Origin: Muribaculaceae bacterium
Lineage (GTDB): Bacteria > Bacteroidota > Bacteroidia > Bacteroidales > Muribaculaceae
DNA length: 64,000 nt
Assembly: GCA_023665425.1 (NCBI GenBank)
Contig: JAMPDX010000002.1
Location: forward strand, 82,955 to 146,954
Direction: 5' to 3'
Made by a program: the position numbers and the translations under genes. The notes under the pieces were generated by a model, which saw only the letters and a program-made list of their open reading frames with translations, ran no database searches and was not told where the DNA came from. Below are positions 34,665 to 42,604 of the stretch, in pieces; positions within the stretch are counted from its first letter, which is position 1; every line of letters begins with the position of its first letter.

Positions 34665-34711
34665 CTGATTATCAGTCAGTTAATAGACTGTAAATCAATA
34701 AATTACAAGAC

Positions 34712-34747
34712 AATCCACTCTCAAAACAGGGTGGATTTTTTCTGTTT
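34712..34747 (+). terminator. Terminator downstream of duplicated DUF2795 end
   Basis: AATCCACTCT and AGGGTGGATT pair (with a G-U) and are followed by TTTTTCTGTTTTT. It is probably the ancestral terminator of the DUF2795 gene before the island entered. Confidence 0.65.
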
Positions 34748-34799
34748 TTACTTACCTAAAATCCTCAATTTACTCCCTTTTCAGACACCCTTGCAAAAA

Positions 34800-35391
34800 A
34801 GGAGAGAAACTTTCTTCCAGAGCAATCATCAGCAAACGTTCCTCCAAGGCCAAGGGGATGAAGTATAGCCGTAGGCACTGCTGCCATTATATTGTCGTGG
34901 ACGCGTTCATTGAGGATATGGCAGTGCGTCTGTTTTATGTGAGGAGTGGCAAACACGCCCCATGGTGCGGCATACTTACAACAGACACCTCCCTTGACTT
35001 CCACAAGGCGTATGAACTTTATGCGATGCGCTGGTCTATCGAGGTGATTTTCAAGGATTGCAAGCAGAATCTCGGCCTCGGCAAATGCCAGTCCCGCGAC
35101 TTCTCCGCACAGATTGCTCATTCCACCATTGCTTTCCTTCAATACAACATACTCTCCACTGCCAGACGGTTTTCCGGATATGAGACAATCGGAGGGTTGT
35201 TCAAGGATGTCTGTCAGGACACGATGGAATTGACCGTATGCCAACGGATCTGGGAAATCATATGCGAGATAGCCTCCGTCATCGCCGAAACTTTCGACAT
35301 CGGAAACGACAAGGTCATTGAAACCATAGTCAAAGATTCTGACAAACTCTCTCATATATTTAAATTGTGTAGTCGGCTAAACGCCGCTTAA
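34800..35391 (+). pseudogene. 5'-truncated IS4-family transposase
   Basis: The frame is open from 34741, but recognisable transposase begins about 34840 (SKAKGMKYSRRHCCHYIVV). The IS4 signature Y-x2-R-x3-E-x6-K is present in YAMRWSIEVIFKDCK, followed by NLGLGKCQSRDF and STIAFLQYNILS. The protein ends normally (KLSHIFKLCSRLNAA), but the N-terminal half with the first two catalytic Asp is missing, and no terminal inverted repeats were identified. A dead remnant. Confidence 0.8.
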
Positions 35392-35394
35392 CGA

Positions 35395-35550
35395 ACTTGC
35401 GAAACTTGAACTTGTAATCGAAAAAAACGTTTTTCAGCAATGTAGACTTGCCCGACTGACGTGGCCCGGTGAGTGTTACAATCGGAAATTTTCGTTTAGA
35501 TATTTTATCTTAGCGGATATATCTCTATCAATCATTTCTTTGCAATTCTA
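35395..35550 (-). pseudogene. Frameshifted N-terminal remnant of a DUF4143-type AAA ATPase
   Basis: On the minus strand a start MIDRDISAKIKYLNE is followed, after a one-base frameshift, by KFPIVTLTGPRQSGKSTLLK and NVFFDYKF: the Walker A and N-terminus typical of ATPases with a DUF4143 C-terminal domain. It breaks off at the end of the IS4 remnant. A TATCTTTG box at 35577-35570 could be its old promoter. Confidence 0.7.
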
Positions 35551-35629
35551 AAGTATGATTTTATAATTGCAAAGATAGCAATAAAATTCTGATTGAGTCT
35601 TGTTAGGAACAATTATTTTTGCCTCCGGC

Positions 35630-36055
35630 TCAATGTTTCGGTAGCTTATGGTCTGGATTGTTTAGATTCCATTGGGCGACAAGAGCTTCTGCATTGGTCA
35701 GTGGGGCTAACTCGGAGTTGGGTTTGTTGAGCCATTCTTTTATTGCATCGCGGATGTCCGGGTGGTCATTCCAAATTCCGTTCTTTTCCTTGTCGTCAAT
35801 TCCTACTGCTCTCATGATGTCAAGGTTATGGATGCGCTCGATTCGGACTTCGAATTCAAAGTCCTGGCCTAAGATGTGAAAGTGTGGCACAGACAAGGCC
35901 GATTTATCATTCTCGCCGCATACGTAAATCTTAACCGGCAAGCTGTCTGAGATGGGATCATCAATCCGGGTTCTTTCCTGTAATCGATAGGTAAGGGTTT
36001 CTGCGCTTTTCTCTCTCGTTGAGAAGTCGCTGATATATGCTTTGTCCGGATTCAT
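35630..36055 (-). CDS. Hypothetical protein
   Basis: 141 residues, no signal peptide, no recognised domain. Its 5' part overlaps the 3' end of the next gene by 95 bases in another frame, an unusually long overlap. An internal ATG (MRAVGIDDKEKNGIW) would remove it but leave a very short protein. Segment LPVKIYVCGENDKSALSVPH looks like a beta strand pair. Confidence 0.45.
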   Translation of the reverse strand: MNPDKAYISDFSTREKSAETLTYRLQERTRIDDPISDSLPVKIYVCGENDKSALSVPHFHILGQDFEFEVRIERIHNLDIMRAVGIDDKEKNGIWNDHPDIRDAIKEWLNKPNSELAPLTNAEALVAQWNLNNPDHKLPKH

Positions 36056-36953
36056 TGCCGGAGGTGTTGGTGAGGTCTTGAAGGATTCGGTTTAATTCGT
36101 CGGCGGTGGTGTGAAGGGAGTATTTGTAGAGGATGGGCATTTCCAGATTGTCGCGGCAATCACTCACTTCCATATCAAGTTGCTCCTGTCTTTTGCGGAT
36201 ACGGGTGAGCAGGTATTGGAATTCTTTTTGGGTGATTTCGCCTTGTTTGAGCCGCTTTTTATGATGGATGCGGATGGGCATGGAGAGGGCTTTGTAGCGC
36301 TCCGAGCGAGCTTGGCTTTTTGCGAGGGTCTGAAGCATGCGCCCGATTTCTTCGCGACGGCTTTCCACATAGTATTTCAGAAAGTTACGTTTCAGCTCAT
36401 CGTTTTCCTTATATGATTTGTCAAGTTGAGCGCGAAGGGACTTCACTTGATCGCGCAATAAACAAAGCTCCATTCCCTGCCGGGAGGCTTCGCGTATTTC
36501 AGGTGTGGAGTGTTTCCTGACATAATCAATTGCCTCGCTCAAGTTCATGGCATCGGCCGGAGGTGCTGTTTCTTTATACTCATCATTGACATTGCAGTAG
36601 CTTTTCATCACCGACATCCAGCTGGTGTGCAACGGGCATTTGCGGATTAGTTCGCCATCGCGGCCCACGGACATGCAGGAATGCATTCCGGAAAATGGAC
36701 TGCCGATGAAGTAAACAACCGGATTGCCGTCGGTGTCGCGGCTCCGGGTCTGACATTCCTTCCACCATTTCACCCATACACCAATCTTGGAATATCCCGG
36801 CTGCTCTACGGGCTTAATATTCTCGGAAGTCGGGGCATAGAAAAGCGCCGGGGTGTTGATAATCATCTCGGCATTGTCAAGAAATAGCCACACGTTTTCG
36901 TAAAACAGATTCCGCGTGTCTTTAGATTTCTCATTTTTATTCAGCATTGCCAT
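35961..36953 (-). CDS. Hypothetical protein with WW...GSPFSGMHSC domain and coiled coil
   Basis: 330 residues. The N-terminal 150 residues carry a domain with VWVKWWKEC, YFIGSPFSGMHSCMSV and a Trp-x2-Val pattern; the 140-residue protein encoded at 39119-39541 has the same domain alone. Residues about 160-300 are a charged coiled coil (LCLLRDQVKSLRAQLDKSYK, RIRKRQEQLDMEVSD). No membrane segment. Function unknown. It shares strand with its neighbours but is separated from the next gene by 33 bases. Confidence 0.7.
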   Translation of the reverse strand: MAMLNKNEKSKDTRNLFYENVWLFLDNAEMIINTPALFYAPTSENIKPVEQPGYSKIGVWVKWWKECQTRSRDTDGNPVVYFIGSPFSGMHSCMSVGRDGELIRKCPLHTSWMSVMKSYCNVNDEYKETAPPADAMNLSEAIDYVRKHSTPEIREASRQGMELCLLRDQVKSLRAQLDKSYKENDELKRNFLKYYVESRREEIGRMLQTLAKSQARSERYKALSMPIRIHHKKRLKQGEITQKEFQYLLTRIRKRQEQLDMEVSDCRDNLEMPILYKYSLHTTADELNRILQDLTNTSGNESGQSIYQRLLNEREKRRNPYLSITGKNPD

Positions 36954-36986
36954 TGTGAGTCAGATTTACATTAGGTTGTTTCCCGG

Positions 36987-37691
36987 TTAGTTTCCGGCGG
37001 CAGCCCAGCGGTATTTAGCCAGCAACTTTTCGCGGTCTTCATCGCTGAGGGGTGCCGACAGAGGCAGGATGGAGGTGGACTGTACATTGCGGTCGCATCC
37101 CCAGCACTCATAATCTTCATCGATAACGAGGTAGATGTCGTCTGAATAGTCGGCATACTCCGGCATGGGGACATCTCCGTGATATTCAAAATATTTCTGC
37201 ACTCGCTGCCATCGTTCCTTGAAATCCATCTGTCGATAAAGAATTATTCCCACTTTCACCTCGCAGTGACCGGAGATATATTCCACTATCTCACCCTCTT
37301 TAAAACGCATATACGCATCGGGACGGCCATAAAACGGATCGAATCCCAATCCATGACCGGGCTTATAGATTGAGGATGCGAAACTGCGGTCGAGAAGATT
37401 GCCCCTGTTGTCGTAGAGCCAGAGATTGGCATAACTCTCCGGATCCATCTCCTGCCCCAACGGCAGACGGGCCAGTTGGAAGCAATATATCCTTTCGCCG
37501 CCGGCCAGCGTCTTCATGCGCTCCAAAGCCTCTTCATGAGTCGTGAAATACAGGTCATTCTCATCCACTGTAAAAGATGGATACTCCAGCTCGCAATTAA
37601 TCAGCAGCCGAAACACTCTCAGCCGAAAAATCGACGGCCCGTCATCCTCTCTCGGGTGAGTGGCGATATATTCAAATTCCTCGTAAGTCAT
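36987..37691 (-). CDS. Hypothetical acidic protein
   Basis: 234 residues, acidic, no signal peptide or recognised family. A first part (residues 1-135) has strand-like segments (IFRLRVFRLLINCELEYPSF, GERIYCFQLARLPLGQ), a second is rich in Tyr and Asp (YADYSDDIYLVIDEDYECWG). It is encoded between the coiled-coil protein and the YqiA-like hydrolase on the same strand. Confidence 0.65.
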   Translation of the reverse strand: MTYEEFEYIATHPREDDGPSIFRLRVFRLLINCELEYPSFTVDENDLYFTTHEEALERMKTLAGGERIYCFQLARLPLGQEMDPESYANLWLYDNRGNLLDRSFASSIYKPGHGLGFDPFYGRPDAYMRFKEGEIVEYISGHCEVKVGIILYRQMDFKERWQRVQKYFEYHGDVPMPEYADYSDDIYLVIDEDYECWGCDRNVQSTSILPLSAPLSDEDREKLLAKYRWAAAGN

Positions 37692-37762
37692 GTTTAGAAT
37701 ATGCTGATTAAAACCAACTTGGAGTGAGAAACTACACTTTTATGAGCGAATGGCATTAGTTT

Positions 37763-38338
37763 TTACGGGATGAGGGAGATTAGGAGGCGGAGGCCTTCGC
37801 CGGCACAACGGTGGTCGAAGGTGTCGAAAATCAGGAGACGCTCGGCCGGGAGGATGCCGGAGAAGGTTTTGTAATGGCGGTCGCCGAGGATTTCGTCGCA
37901 CGAGGAGCAGACGGCTTTCAGTCGGTCTTTCTTCTCTGCGGCTGCCGCAACGGCATCATATTTGAGGTATTTGTCAAGGGTGGCTTGTGTCAAAGTATAG
38001 GTTTGGTTGCCGTCGATGCGCGGGCAGAAGTAGGTTTGCGGTTCATCCTTCCATCGGCTCAGTTCTTCCTGCGGGTACAGGCATGGGTTTGCCACTACAA
38101 GCTCGGCATCGCCGCTTTCGCACATCAAGGCCATGAAGCCGCCGAGCGATGTGCCGACTATCACCTCGGGGTGACAGTCAGCAATCATTCGGTTGATGAT
38201 GGCCAACGACTCGTCGGGGTCAGCCGTCAGTTCGGGGGCAATAACCTCATACCGCCCTTTCAGCTTCTTGGCAAGCTGCTTCTGCTTCGTGCCGTTGCTT
38301 CCCGACATAAAGCCGTGTATATACATCAGGTGTTTCAT
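37763..38338 (-). CDS. YqiA/YcfP-like alpha/beta-hydrolase
   Basis: 191 residues from MKHLMYIHGFMSGSNG. Esterase features: oxyanion-region HGF, nucleophile elbow VGTSLGGFMA (Ser), a likely acid in IFDTF, and a C-terminal FDHRCAG with the probable catalytic His. This is the UPF0227/YqiA group. Its start overlaps the stop of the DprA-like gene by 4 bases (ATGA), so the two are coupled. The longer frame to 38482 is Pro/Arg-rich and antisense-like; it was rejected. Confidence 0.82.
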   Translation of the reverse strand: MKHLMYIHGFMSGSNGTKQKQLAKKLKGRYEVIAPELTADPDESLAIINRMIADCHPEVIVGTSLGGFMALMCESGDAELVVANPCLYPQEELSRWKDEPQTYFCPRIDGNQTYTLTQATLDKYLKYDAVAAAAEKKDRLKAVCSSCDEILGDRHYKTFSGILPAERLLIFDTFDHRCAGEGLRLLISLIP

Positions 38339-39126
38339 ATTTCTTTTGCTTGGTTTTGGTCGAGGAGGAGGTAATTGCCGGCGTTGGCCGTGGTGCGGTG
38401 GGGGTAGGTGGCGGCGCGGCATTGCCGGCGGTATTGGCGGGCGAAGCGCATGGTGTGCAGCGAGCCGCTCTGTGCCGGGCATTGGGCGAGGATTACCGTC
38501 TGCGACAGGGCTGCCTGCAGGCGGTTACGGGCTACCAGTCGCGAGGGATTGGCCTTCACTCCTATCACCTGCTCTGAGAGCAGTAGTCCGCCGTTGTCAA
38601 GAATTCGTTGCTCCAAAATTTTGTTTTCGCGTGGGTGACAGATGTCGAGACCGTTGCCCACGATGGCTATTGTGCCACCTCCGGCGTCGAGACAACCCGT
38701 GTGGGCAGCGGCATCGCAGCCGAGGGCTAATCCGCTGATCACCACATATCCTTCTTCGGCAAACCTCAGGCCGAGGTCATATGCTTTGGCGTTGCCTTCC
38801 TTGTCGGCTGCCCGCGCTCCGATAATGGCCACGGCCTTCTCCTCCTGCAGCAGGTCGAGGTTACCGCGACAGTGGATAGCGGCCGGGCAGTCATTGCCGA
38901 TGGCCAACAGACGCTTCGGGAATGAATCGGCTTGACACGATATGCTCACAATCCCCATCGCCTCCTGACGGTCGAGAATGTCGTTGGCTTTGTCGAGCAG
39001 CTCCTCAAGGTCCGGGGTCTCGTCAAGTTCGCGCTCGAAAGCCTCAAGCGAAGTCTTGCGGATTTTCGCCACAGGCCACCCGAGCATCTGCAAAGCCATC
39101 ACTTCGTCTATGTTCAGTTTATCCAT
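38335..39126 (-). CDS. DprA/SLOG-like protein
   Basis: 263 residues. A DprA Rossmann domain is clear: VAIIGARAADKEGNAKAYDL, YVVISGLALGCDAAAHTGCL, GTIAIVGNGLDICHPREN, GGLLLSEQ, and the RNR motif ARNRLQAALSQTVILAQC. The N-terminal 85 residues are helical. The usual C-terminal winged helix is missing. DprA loads RecA on incoming DNA; SLOG relatives act as nucleotide sensors in conflict systems. Located in an operon of unknown proteins and coupled to a hydrolase, so the second role must be considered. Confidence 0.8.
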   Translation of the reverse strand: MDKLNIDEVMALQMLGWPVAKIRKTSLEAFERELDETPDLEELLDKANDILDRQEAMGIVSISCQADSFPKRLLAIGNDCPAAIHCRGNLDLLQEEKAVAIIGARAADKEGNAKAYDLGLRFAEEGYVVISGLALGCDAAAHTGCLDAGGGTIAIVGNGLDICHPRENKILEQRILDNGGLLLSEQVIGVKANPSRLVARNRLQAALSQTVILAQCPAQSGSLHTMRFARQYRRQCRAATYPHRTTANAGNYLLLDQNQAKEI

Positions 39127-39541
39127 TGTTCAGAATTTCAATTAGTTGCGAAAGACTTGTTTCTCTGTGTGGAAATTGCTCTGTGTCAAGGAAGCTCCGC
39201 GTTACAGTAATTAAATCGGCATTCAACTCAGCCGGATGTGAGACACCTTTATCGTCCACACACAGACAGGCATGACATCCGGAAAGCTGGCTTCCGGCAA
39301 TCTTCCAAATCGGCCGTTTCCACTTATCGTGAGAAAGCTCCGGATTATTGTACCACCACTGAAGATACGAGCCAAGTGTTCGCGGCTTGAAAGGCCCGGA
39401 ATAAGCCAATCCGTTATTGACAGGCACCACAACACCGGCCATCTGCGGCGAGGCAAGTATCCGCTCCCTCTTTCTGACAAACAGCGGAATATTGGAGACA
39501 AACATATGCTCATCTTGAGTGAAGTGAAGTTTCCTTTCCAT
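39119..39541 (-). CDS. Hypothetical protein sharing the WW...GSxxSGxHxC domain
   Basis: 140 residues. GSYLQWWYNNPELSHDKW and IAGSQLSGCHACLCVDDKG align with WVKWWKEC and YFIGSPFSGMHSCMSVGRDG of the 330-residue protein at 35961-36953, and both have an N-terminal FxxNxxLF and a C-terminal LxxxIxxL. No known family recognised. Overlaps the DprA gene by 8 bases and its start overlaps the upstream stop (TAATG). Confidence 0.7.
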   Translation of the reverse strand: MERKLHFTQDEHMFVSNIPLFVRKRERILASPQMAGVVVPVNNGLAYSGPFKPRTLGSYLQWWYNNPELSHDKWKRPIWKIAGSQLSGCHACLCVDDKGVSHPAELNADLITVTRSFLDTEQFPHRETSLSQLIEILNNG

Positions 39542-40077
39542 TATTTCTCATACGCCAGATATTCATCGGCATAAGGATTGACGGGAGGATAATGAGTGAT
39601 AACCCACTTTGCAACAGGAACGTTGTTGTCGATGTTGAATTCGATGGATTTTACAAAGGCATTCATAACTTCGTCAAAACTTATACTTTCTGCTTGCGGA
39701 TAGTCAACATAGGCCATCACGTCAAGTATACGCATTTCTTCATCCAAATCATTAGCACAGACAAACTGAAGTGTTCCGTTCTCATCGCGAAGTGCTATGA
39801 TTTTGCCTTCGAACTCATTCTCGTCTCCTCCATACCAAAGACATGGTTGTAAAGTGGTATGGAGGTCTCCAAATAGTTTGATATCCTCTTCATTGTATTC
39901 GGGTTGGAAGTCAAACTCGTCGGCCCAATATCCTGACCAAAAACCGACTTGATGCACACCATACTCTTTCAACACTGCAAGAGCACGTTCTGCCATTTCC
40001 TTGCGTCCACGCTGCATGGATGCAACCATATCCTTATTGCGCTCAATCAATGATGCGATATCTTTCAATTCTTTCAT
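39541..40077 (-). CDS. Hypothetical protein, paralogue of the next gene
   Basis: 178 residues, acidic (pI low by eye), no signal peptide. It shares with the 169-residue neighbour the motifs PEYNEEDIKLFGDL, EFNIDNNVPVAKW and PPVNPYADEYL. The N-terminal helix is basic. Tandem duplicates of this kind often are immunity or interaction proteins; no family was recognised. Confidence 0.7.
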   Translation of the reverse strand: MKELKDIASLIERNKDMVASMQRGRKEMAERALAVLKEYGVHQVGFWSGYWADEFDFQPEYNEEDIKLFGDLHTTLQPCLWYGGDENEFEGKIIALRDENGTLQFVCANDLDEEMRILDVMAYVDYPQAESISFDEVMNAFVKSIEFNIDNNVPVAKWVITHYPPVNPYADEYLAYEK

Positions 40078-40116
40078 AGTTGTTCGGTTTTATTTTGCTT
40101 ACAGAGTAATCCGGGG

Positions 40117-40626
40117 TTAATCCAACAGTTCGTAGGTGTATGGATTGACTTCGGGACAGTGACCCACACCCCATTTCTCTACCGGGATGTTGTTGTCGAC
40201 GTTGAATTTGATGGAGTCTGTAATGGCTTGGATAAGGTCACAGAAGTCAATGCGGAGCATGTCATAATAGTCAATGCTGCATCTTTGCACACAATTCTGT
40301 GTATCGTTGCGAAGCACCAGTTTCAGTTTGTCTTCCTGTTCGGGTTTGTACTCAATTGCTATCACTTGTCCGTCGGAACAATCGGGGTTACCGCTGTCCT
40401 CCTCCCACCAGTCTACTCTGTCATCAAATGTGGGACAAAGACACTCCATCAACTCCATATCTTCTTCGTTGTATTCTGGACAATCCTCATCTTCGCGGTC
40501 ATACCAGAGAGCTAATTTCGTGATTCCGTAGCTTTGGAAAATATCTTCCAAAGACTTCATCATCTCTGAGGGCATATTCCTGTATGCCTCGTTGAGTTTC
40601 AATAAGTTTTCGAGTTTATTATTCAT
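40117..40626 (-). CDS. Hypothetical protein, paralogue of the preceding entry
   Basis: 169 residues, very acidic. PEYNEEDMELMECL, KFNVDNNIPVEKWGVGH and CPEVNPYTYELLD match the 178-residue paralogue. It contains several Cys (CPEYNEED, DCSDGQ, NCVQRCSID) not conserved in the other copy. Its start overlaps the stop of a small membrane-protein gene by 8 bases. Confidence 0.7.
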   Translation of the reverse strand: MNNKLENLLKLNEAYRNMPSEMMKSLEDIFQSYGITKLALWYDREDEDCPEYNEEDMELMECLCPTFDDRVDWWEEDSGNPDCSDGQVIAIEYKPEQEDKLKLVLRNDTQNCVQRCSIDYYDMLRIDFCDLIQAITDSIKFNVDNNIPVEKWGVGHCPEVNPYTYELLD

Positions 40627-40816
40627 ATTGTTTATTTATGTTGTTATTTCCGTTAGTTTTTGCCAAGGCATCCATCTTGGTGAAGGTGGTTGTATATGCC
40701 GGGCGTGAGCCGCTGACCACATATTCGTAAAGGTCTTGCAGCAGATATACGATTCCTGCGCCGATTAGAATCGGAGCGGCAATGATATGTCGAGTGAGTC
40801 TGACTATTTGTTTCAT
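40619..40816 (-). CDS. Small single-span membrane protein
   Basis: 65 residues from MKQIVRLTRHIIAAP; an upstream start at 40849 is possible. One hydrophobic segment (IIAAPILIGAGIVYLLQDLY, residues 10-30), basic N-terminus, polar Thr/Asn-rich C-terminus. It overlaps the next gene by 8 bases. Confidence 0.6.
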   Translation of the reverse strand: MKQIVRLTRHIIAAPILIGAGIVYLLQDLYEYVVSGSRPAYTTTFTKMDALAKTNGNNNINKQYE

Positions 40817-40855
40817 AACTTGTGCAAAGGTAACATTGACGTGTCTCAAAAAATG

Positions 40856-41050
40856 TTACACGCATTTATTAATTTCCTTGTCGGTGCCTTTTTCAAAGCG
40901 GATAGTGCGCTTGCCGTGAATTTTTCGTACATGGATTGTCTCACAATCATCGAGAGTCTCCATCACATACCGCTCCATGTGTCTGATGACGCACAGCTCA
41001 TCATCGCATGAATCGAAATCACTCTCATTATTGTGTTTCCTGTCAGGCAT
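40856..41050 (-). CDS. Small hypothetical protein
   Basis: 64 residues from MPDRKHNNESDFD (frame open to 41092). Highly charged; HMERYVMETLDDCETIHVRKIHG followed by KRTIRFEKGTD suggests a helix and beta hairpin. It starts 20 bases after the stop of the small two-span gene at 41071-41226. Confidence 0.5.
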   Translation of the reverse strand: MPDRKHNNESDFDSCDDELCVIRHMERYVMETLDDCETIHVRKIHGKRTIRFEKGTDKEINKCV

Positions 41051-41070
41051 AGATGTCTTTGTAAAGCAAT

Positions 41071-41226
41071 TTATCCTTGCAGAAACGTCCAAAGTTTTTT
41101 AAGGAGGAAAATAGCGATGACAACGATTACGACGATGGTAGGTGTACACCAATCTGATTCAATGACATACGAAGCTCCAAACGCCACTGCAACCCAGAAG
41201 ATTACCGATATCAAGCTTTTGAACAT
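41071..41226 (-). CDS. Very small membrane protein, 51 residues
   Basis: A short gene from MFKSLISVIFWVAVAFGASY to a stop at 41071. Two hydrophobic segments (residues 5-20 and TIVVIVVIAIFLLKKLW at about 29-46) flank a short polar loop ESDWCTP. It lies 8 bases after the upstream gene and 20 bases before the next on the same strand, filling what would otherwise be an operon gap; this and the amphipathic ends support it being real. Confidence 0.6.
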   Translation of the reverse strand: MFKSLISVIFWVAVAFGASYVIESDWCTPTIVVIVVIAIFLLKKLWTFLQG

Positions 41227-41234
41227 TGCCTATC

Positions 41235-41657
41235 CTAAATTCTTTTCAGTGTGAATGGCATGTCGAGGCTTTCGAACAGCGGCTTGTAGTCGGCAGCATA
41301 CTCGAAGCCGTGTTCACGGCCGTAAACGGCCAAAGCTTCCGTCAGGTTAAAAAGCAGGTTGGTGGTGTCAGCTATGTCCACATTGAAATGCTTGAGCAGC
41401 CTGGCTATATTCTCTATCCCTTTGACGGTGATCTGTTTGCCTTGTTCTCTGCCACGGAGCATATAGTACATGGTGGTTATCTCCAGCAAATCCTTGGTGA
41501 GTTTGCTTTCAACTTTCGCGTCTGCCTTTTCGGTAAGAAAGTCGTGACAATTGCTGAGCTCTACTTCACCCATATCTATAATCTCTCCTTCGTCACTATC
41601 TTCACCGCACTTAATCAGTGCATCGATATATGGTTGCAATTTACTATTCGGTTCCAT
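41235..41657 (-). CDS. Hypothetical helical protein
   Basis: 140 residues, acidic N-terminus (CGEDSDEGEIIDMGEVE), then mostly helical (LTKDLLEITTMYYMLRGREQ, IENIARLLKHFNVDIADTTN). No recognised domain or signal peptide. Starts 2 bases after the upstream stop. Confidence 0.65.
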   Translation of the reverse strand: MEPNSKLQPYIDALIKCGEDSDEGEIIDMGEVELSNCHDFLTEKADAKVESKLTKDLLEITTMYYMLRGREQGKQITVKGIENIARLLKHFNVDIADTTNLLFNLTEALAVYGREHGFEYAADYKPLFESLDMPFTLKRI

Positions 41658-41659
41658 AA

Positions 41660-42391
41660 TTATTTCCTTGATTTTGTGTATGATTGTGAATAGGCTTTTG
41701 AAAGTTCGGAGGCTTTCATTGTGGAGAAGGCCGTGACGTTGCCGCCATATACAACTATTTGGTCTATTATCTTCTCGCCGTCAATTTCAATAACGGCATC
41801 CCGGTCAAACCCCTTGAGGAAGTTGGCAAATTCTCGGACGGTTACAGCATTCTGGACAGTCCCGGCATCAAGATTGACAGTGGTGAAGTGTTGATTTGAG
41901 TGACCGGGGTGATGCGTCTCGGGCTCAACGAAAGTCACGCGATTGATGCTTTCCTGATAGACAGCTATATTGTCTGATATCTCAGAATCATTGAGTTGGT
42001 CATACAATTCGCCGACGGTAAGCGCAAACTCAGTTCGGCAAGCTATGACTTCGGCATCCTCGAAGTCATCATCTCTGAGATCTGACAACATTTCAAGGAA
42101 TACAAGAAGTGTGTTCCGTTCTTTGGCAAGTGTTTGGAGTTCTGAATAGGCAGCGTCCTTGTCATCAGTATCAAGATTGGCAACAAGCAGTTTCATAGGC
42201 TCATCCGAGTCGTTGAGCTTAACCCAATTATCAACACGTCCGAGCACAATGCGTGCGCCGGGCAGAGAAGTCAGAAAATCCTGAGCCGCATCAAAGCTCA
42301 CAAGCAAGTCGAGCCGAAGCACCACAGTACCCGTCCGGCCTTCCTCAGCCCTGTCAGCCACCTCAAAGAGCGCATCCTTCAGATTCCACAT
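41660..42391 (-). CDS. Hypothetical acidic protein
   Basis: 243 residues, acidic, cytoplasmic. The first half has alternating strands and helices (TVVLRLDLLVSFDAAQDFL, KLLVANLDTDDKDAAYSEL, ERNTLLVFLEMLSDLRDDD); the C-terminal part has FANFLKGFDRDAVIEIDGE and IDQIVVYGGNVTAFS. No family recognised. It is the second gene behind the promoter at 42571-42578. Confidence 0.65.
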   Translation of the reverse strand: MWNLKDALFEVADRAEEGRTGTVVLRLDLLVSFDAAQDFLTSLPGARIVLGRVDNWVKLNDSDEPMKLLVANLDTDDKDAAYSELQTLAKERNTLLVFLEMLSDLRDDDFEDAEVIACRTEFALTVGELYDQLNDSEISDNIAVYQESINRVTFVEPETHHPGHSNQHFTTVNLDAGTVQNAVTVREFANFLKGFDRDAVIEIDGEKIIDQIVVYGGNVTAFSTMKASELSKAYSQSYTKSRK

Positions 42392-42410
42392 GGTTTATCC
42401 GTTAGAATAT

Positions 42411-42545
42411 TTATATGCCGCGAAGTCTCACAATCCTGGCAACGTAACTGTCAACTGCTTCTCTATTTGTCCAGTCAAGCAATCGGTACTGACAGAACAG
42501 CCCTGCCATATCCTGCCACTTCATCATTTTCTTGAGTTTGCTCAT
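42411..42545 (-). CDS. Very small hypothetical protein, 44 residues
   Basis: MSKLKKMMKWQDMAGLFCQY to RIVRLRGI: basic, amphipathic helix pattern. It begins 26 bases after a TAATTTTG -7 box and ends 20 bases before the 243-residue gene, the right place for the first gene of the operon. It is too short to judge by composition alone. Confidence 0.4.
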   Translation of the reverse strand: MSKLKKMMKWQDMAGLFCQYRLLDWTNREAVDSYVARIVRLRGI

Positions 42546-42570
42546 AATCTTGTCTTTTTGTTTTCAAGAC

Positions 42571-42578
42571 CAAAATTA
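42571..42578 (-). promoter_or_regulatory. -7 box of the 42545-to-37763 operon
   Basis: TAATTTTG on the minus strand. No good -33 TTTG lies 20 bases upstream; instead a palindrome (42605-42627) occupies that region, as expected for a regulated promoter. Confidence 0.5.
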
Positions 42579-42604
42579 CTCACTTTTTTGGGTAAGTGAA
42601 GTAA

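Noticed and set aside
34765..35355. 196-codon minus-strand frame opposite the transposase remnant
   Set aside because: It is the complement of a recognisable IS4 transposase sequence and shows no domain of its own.
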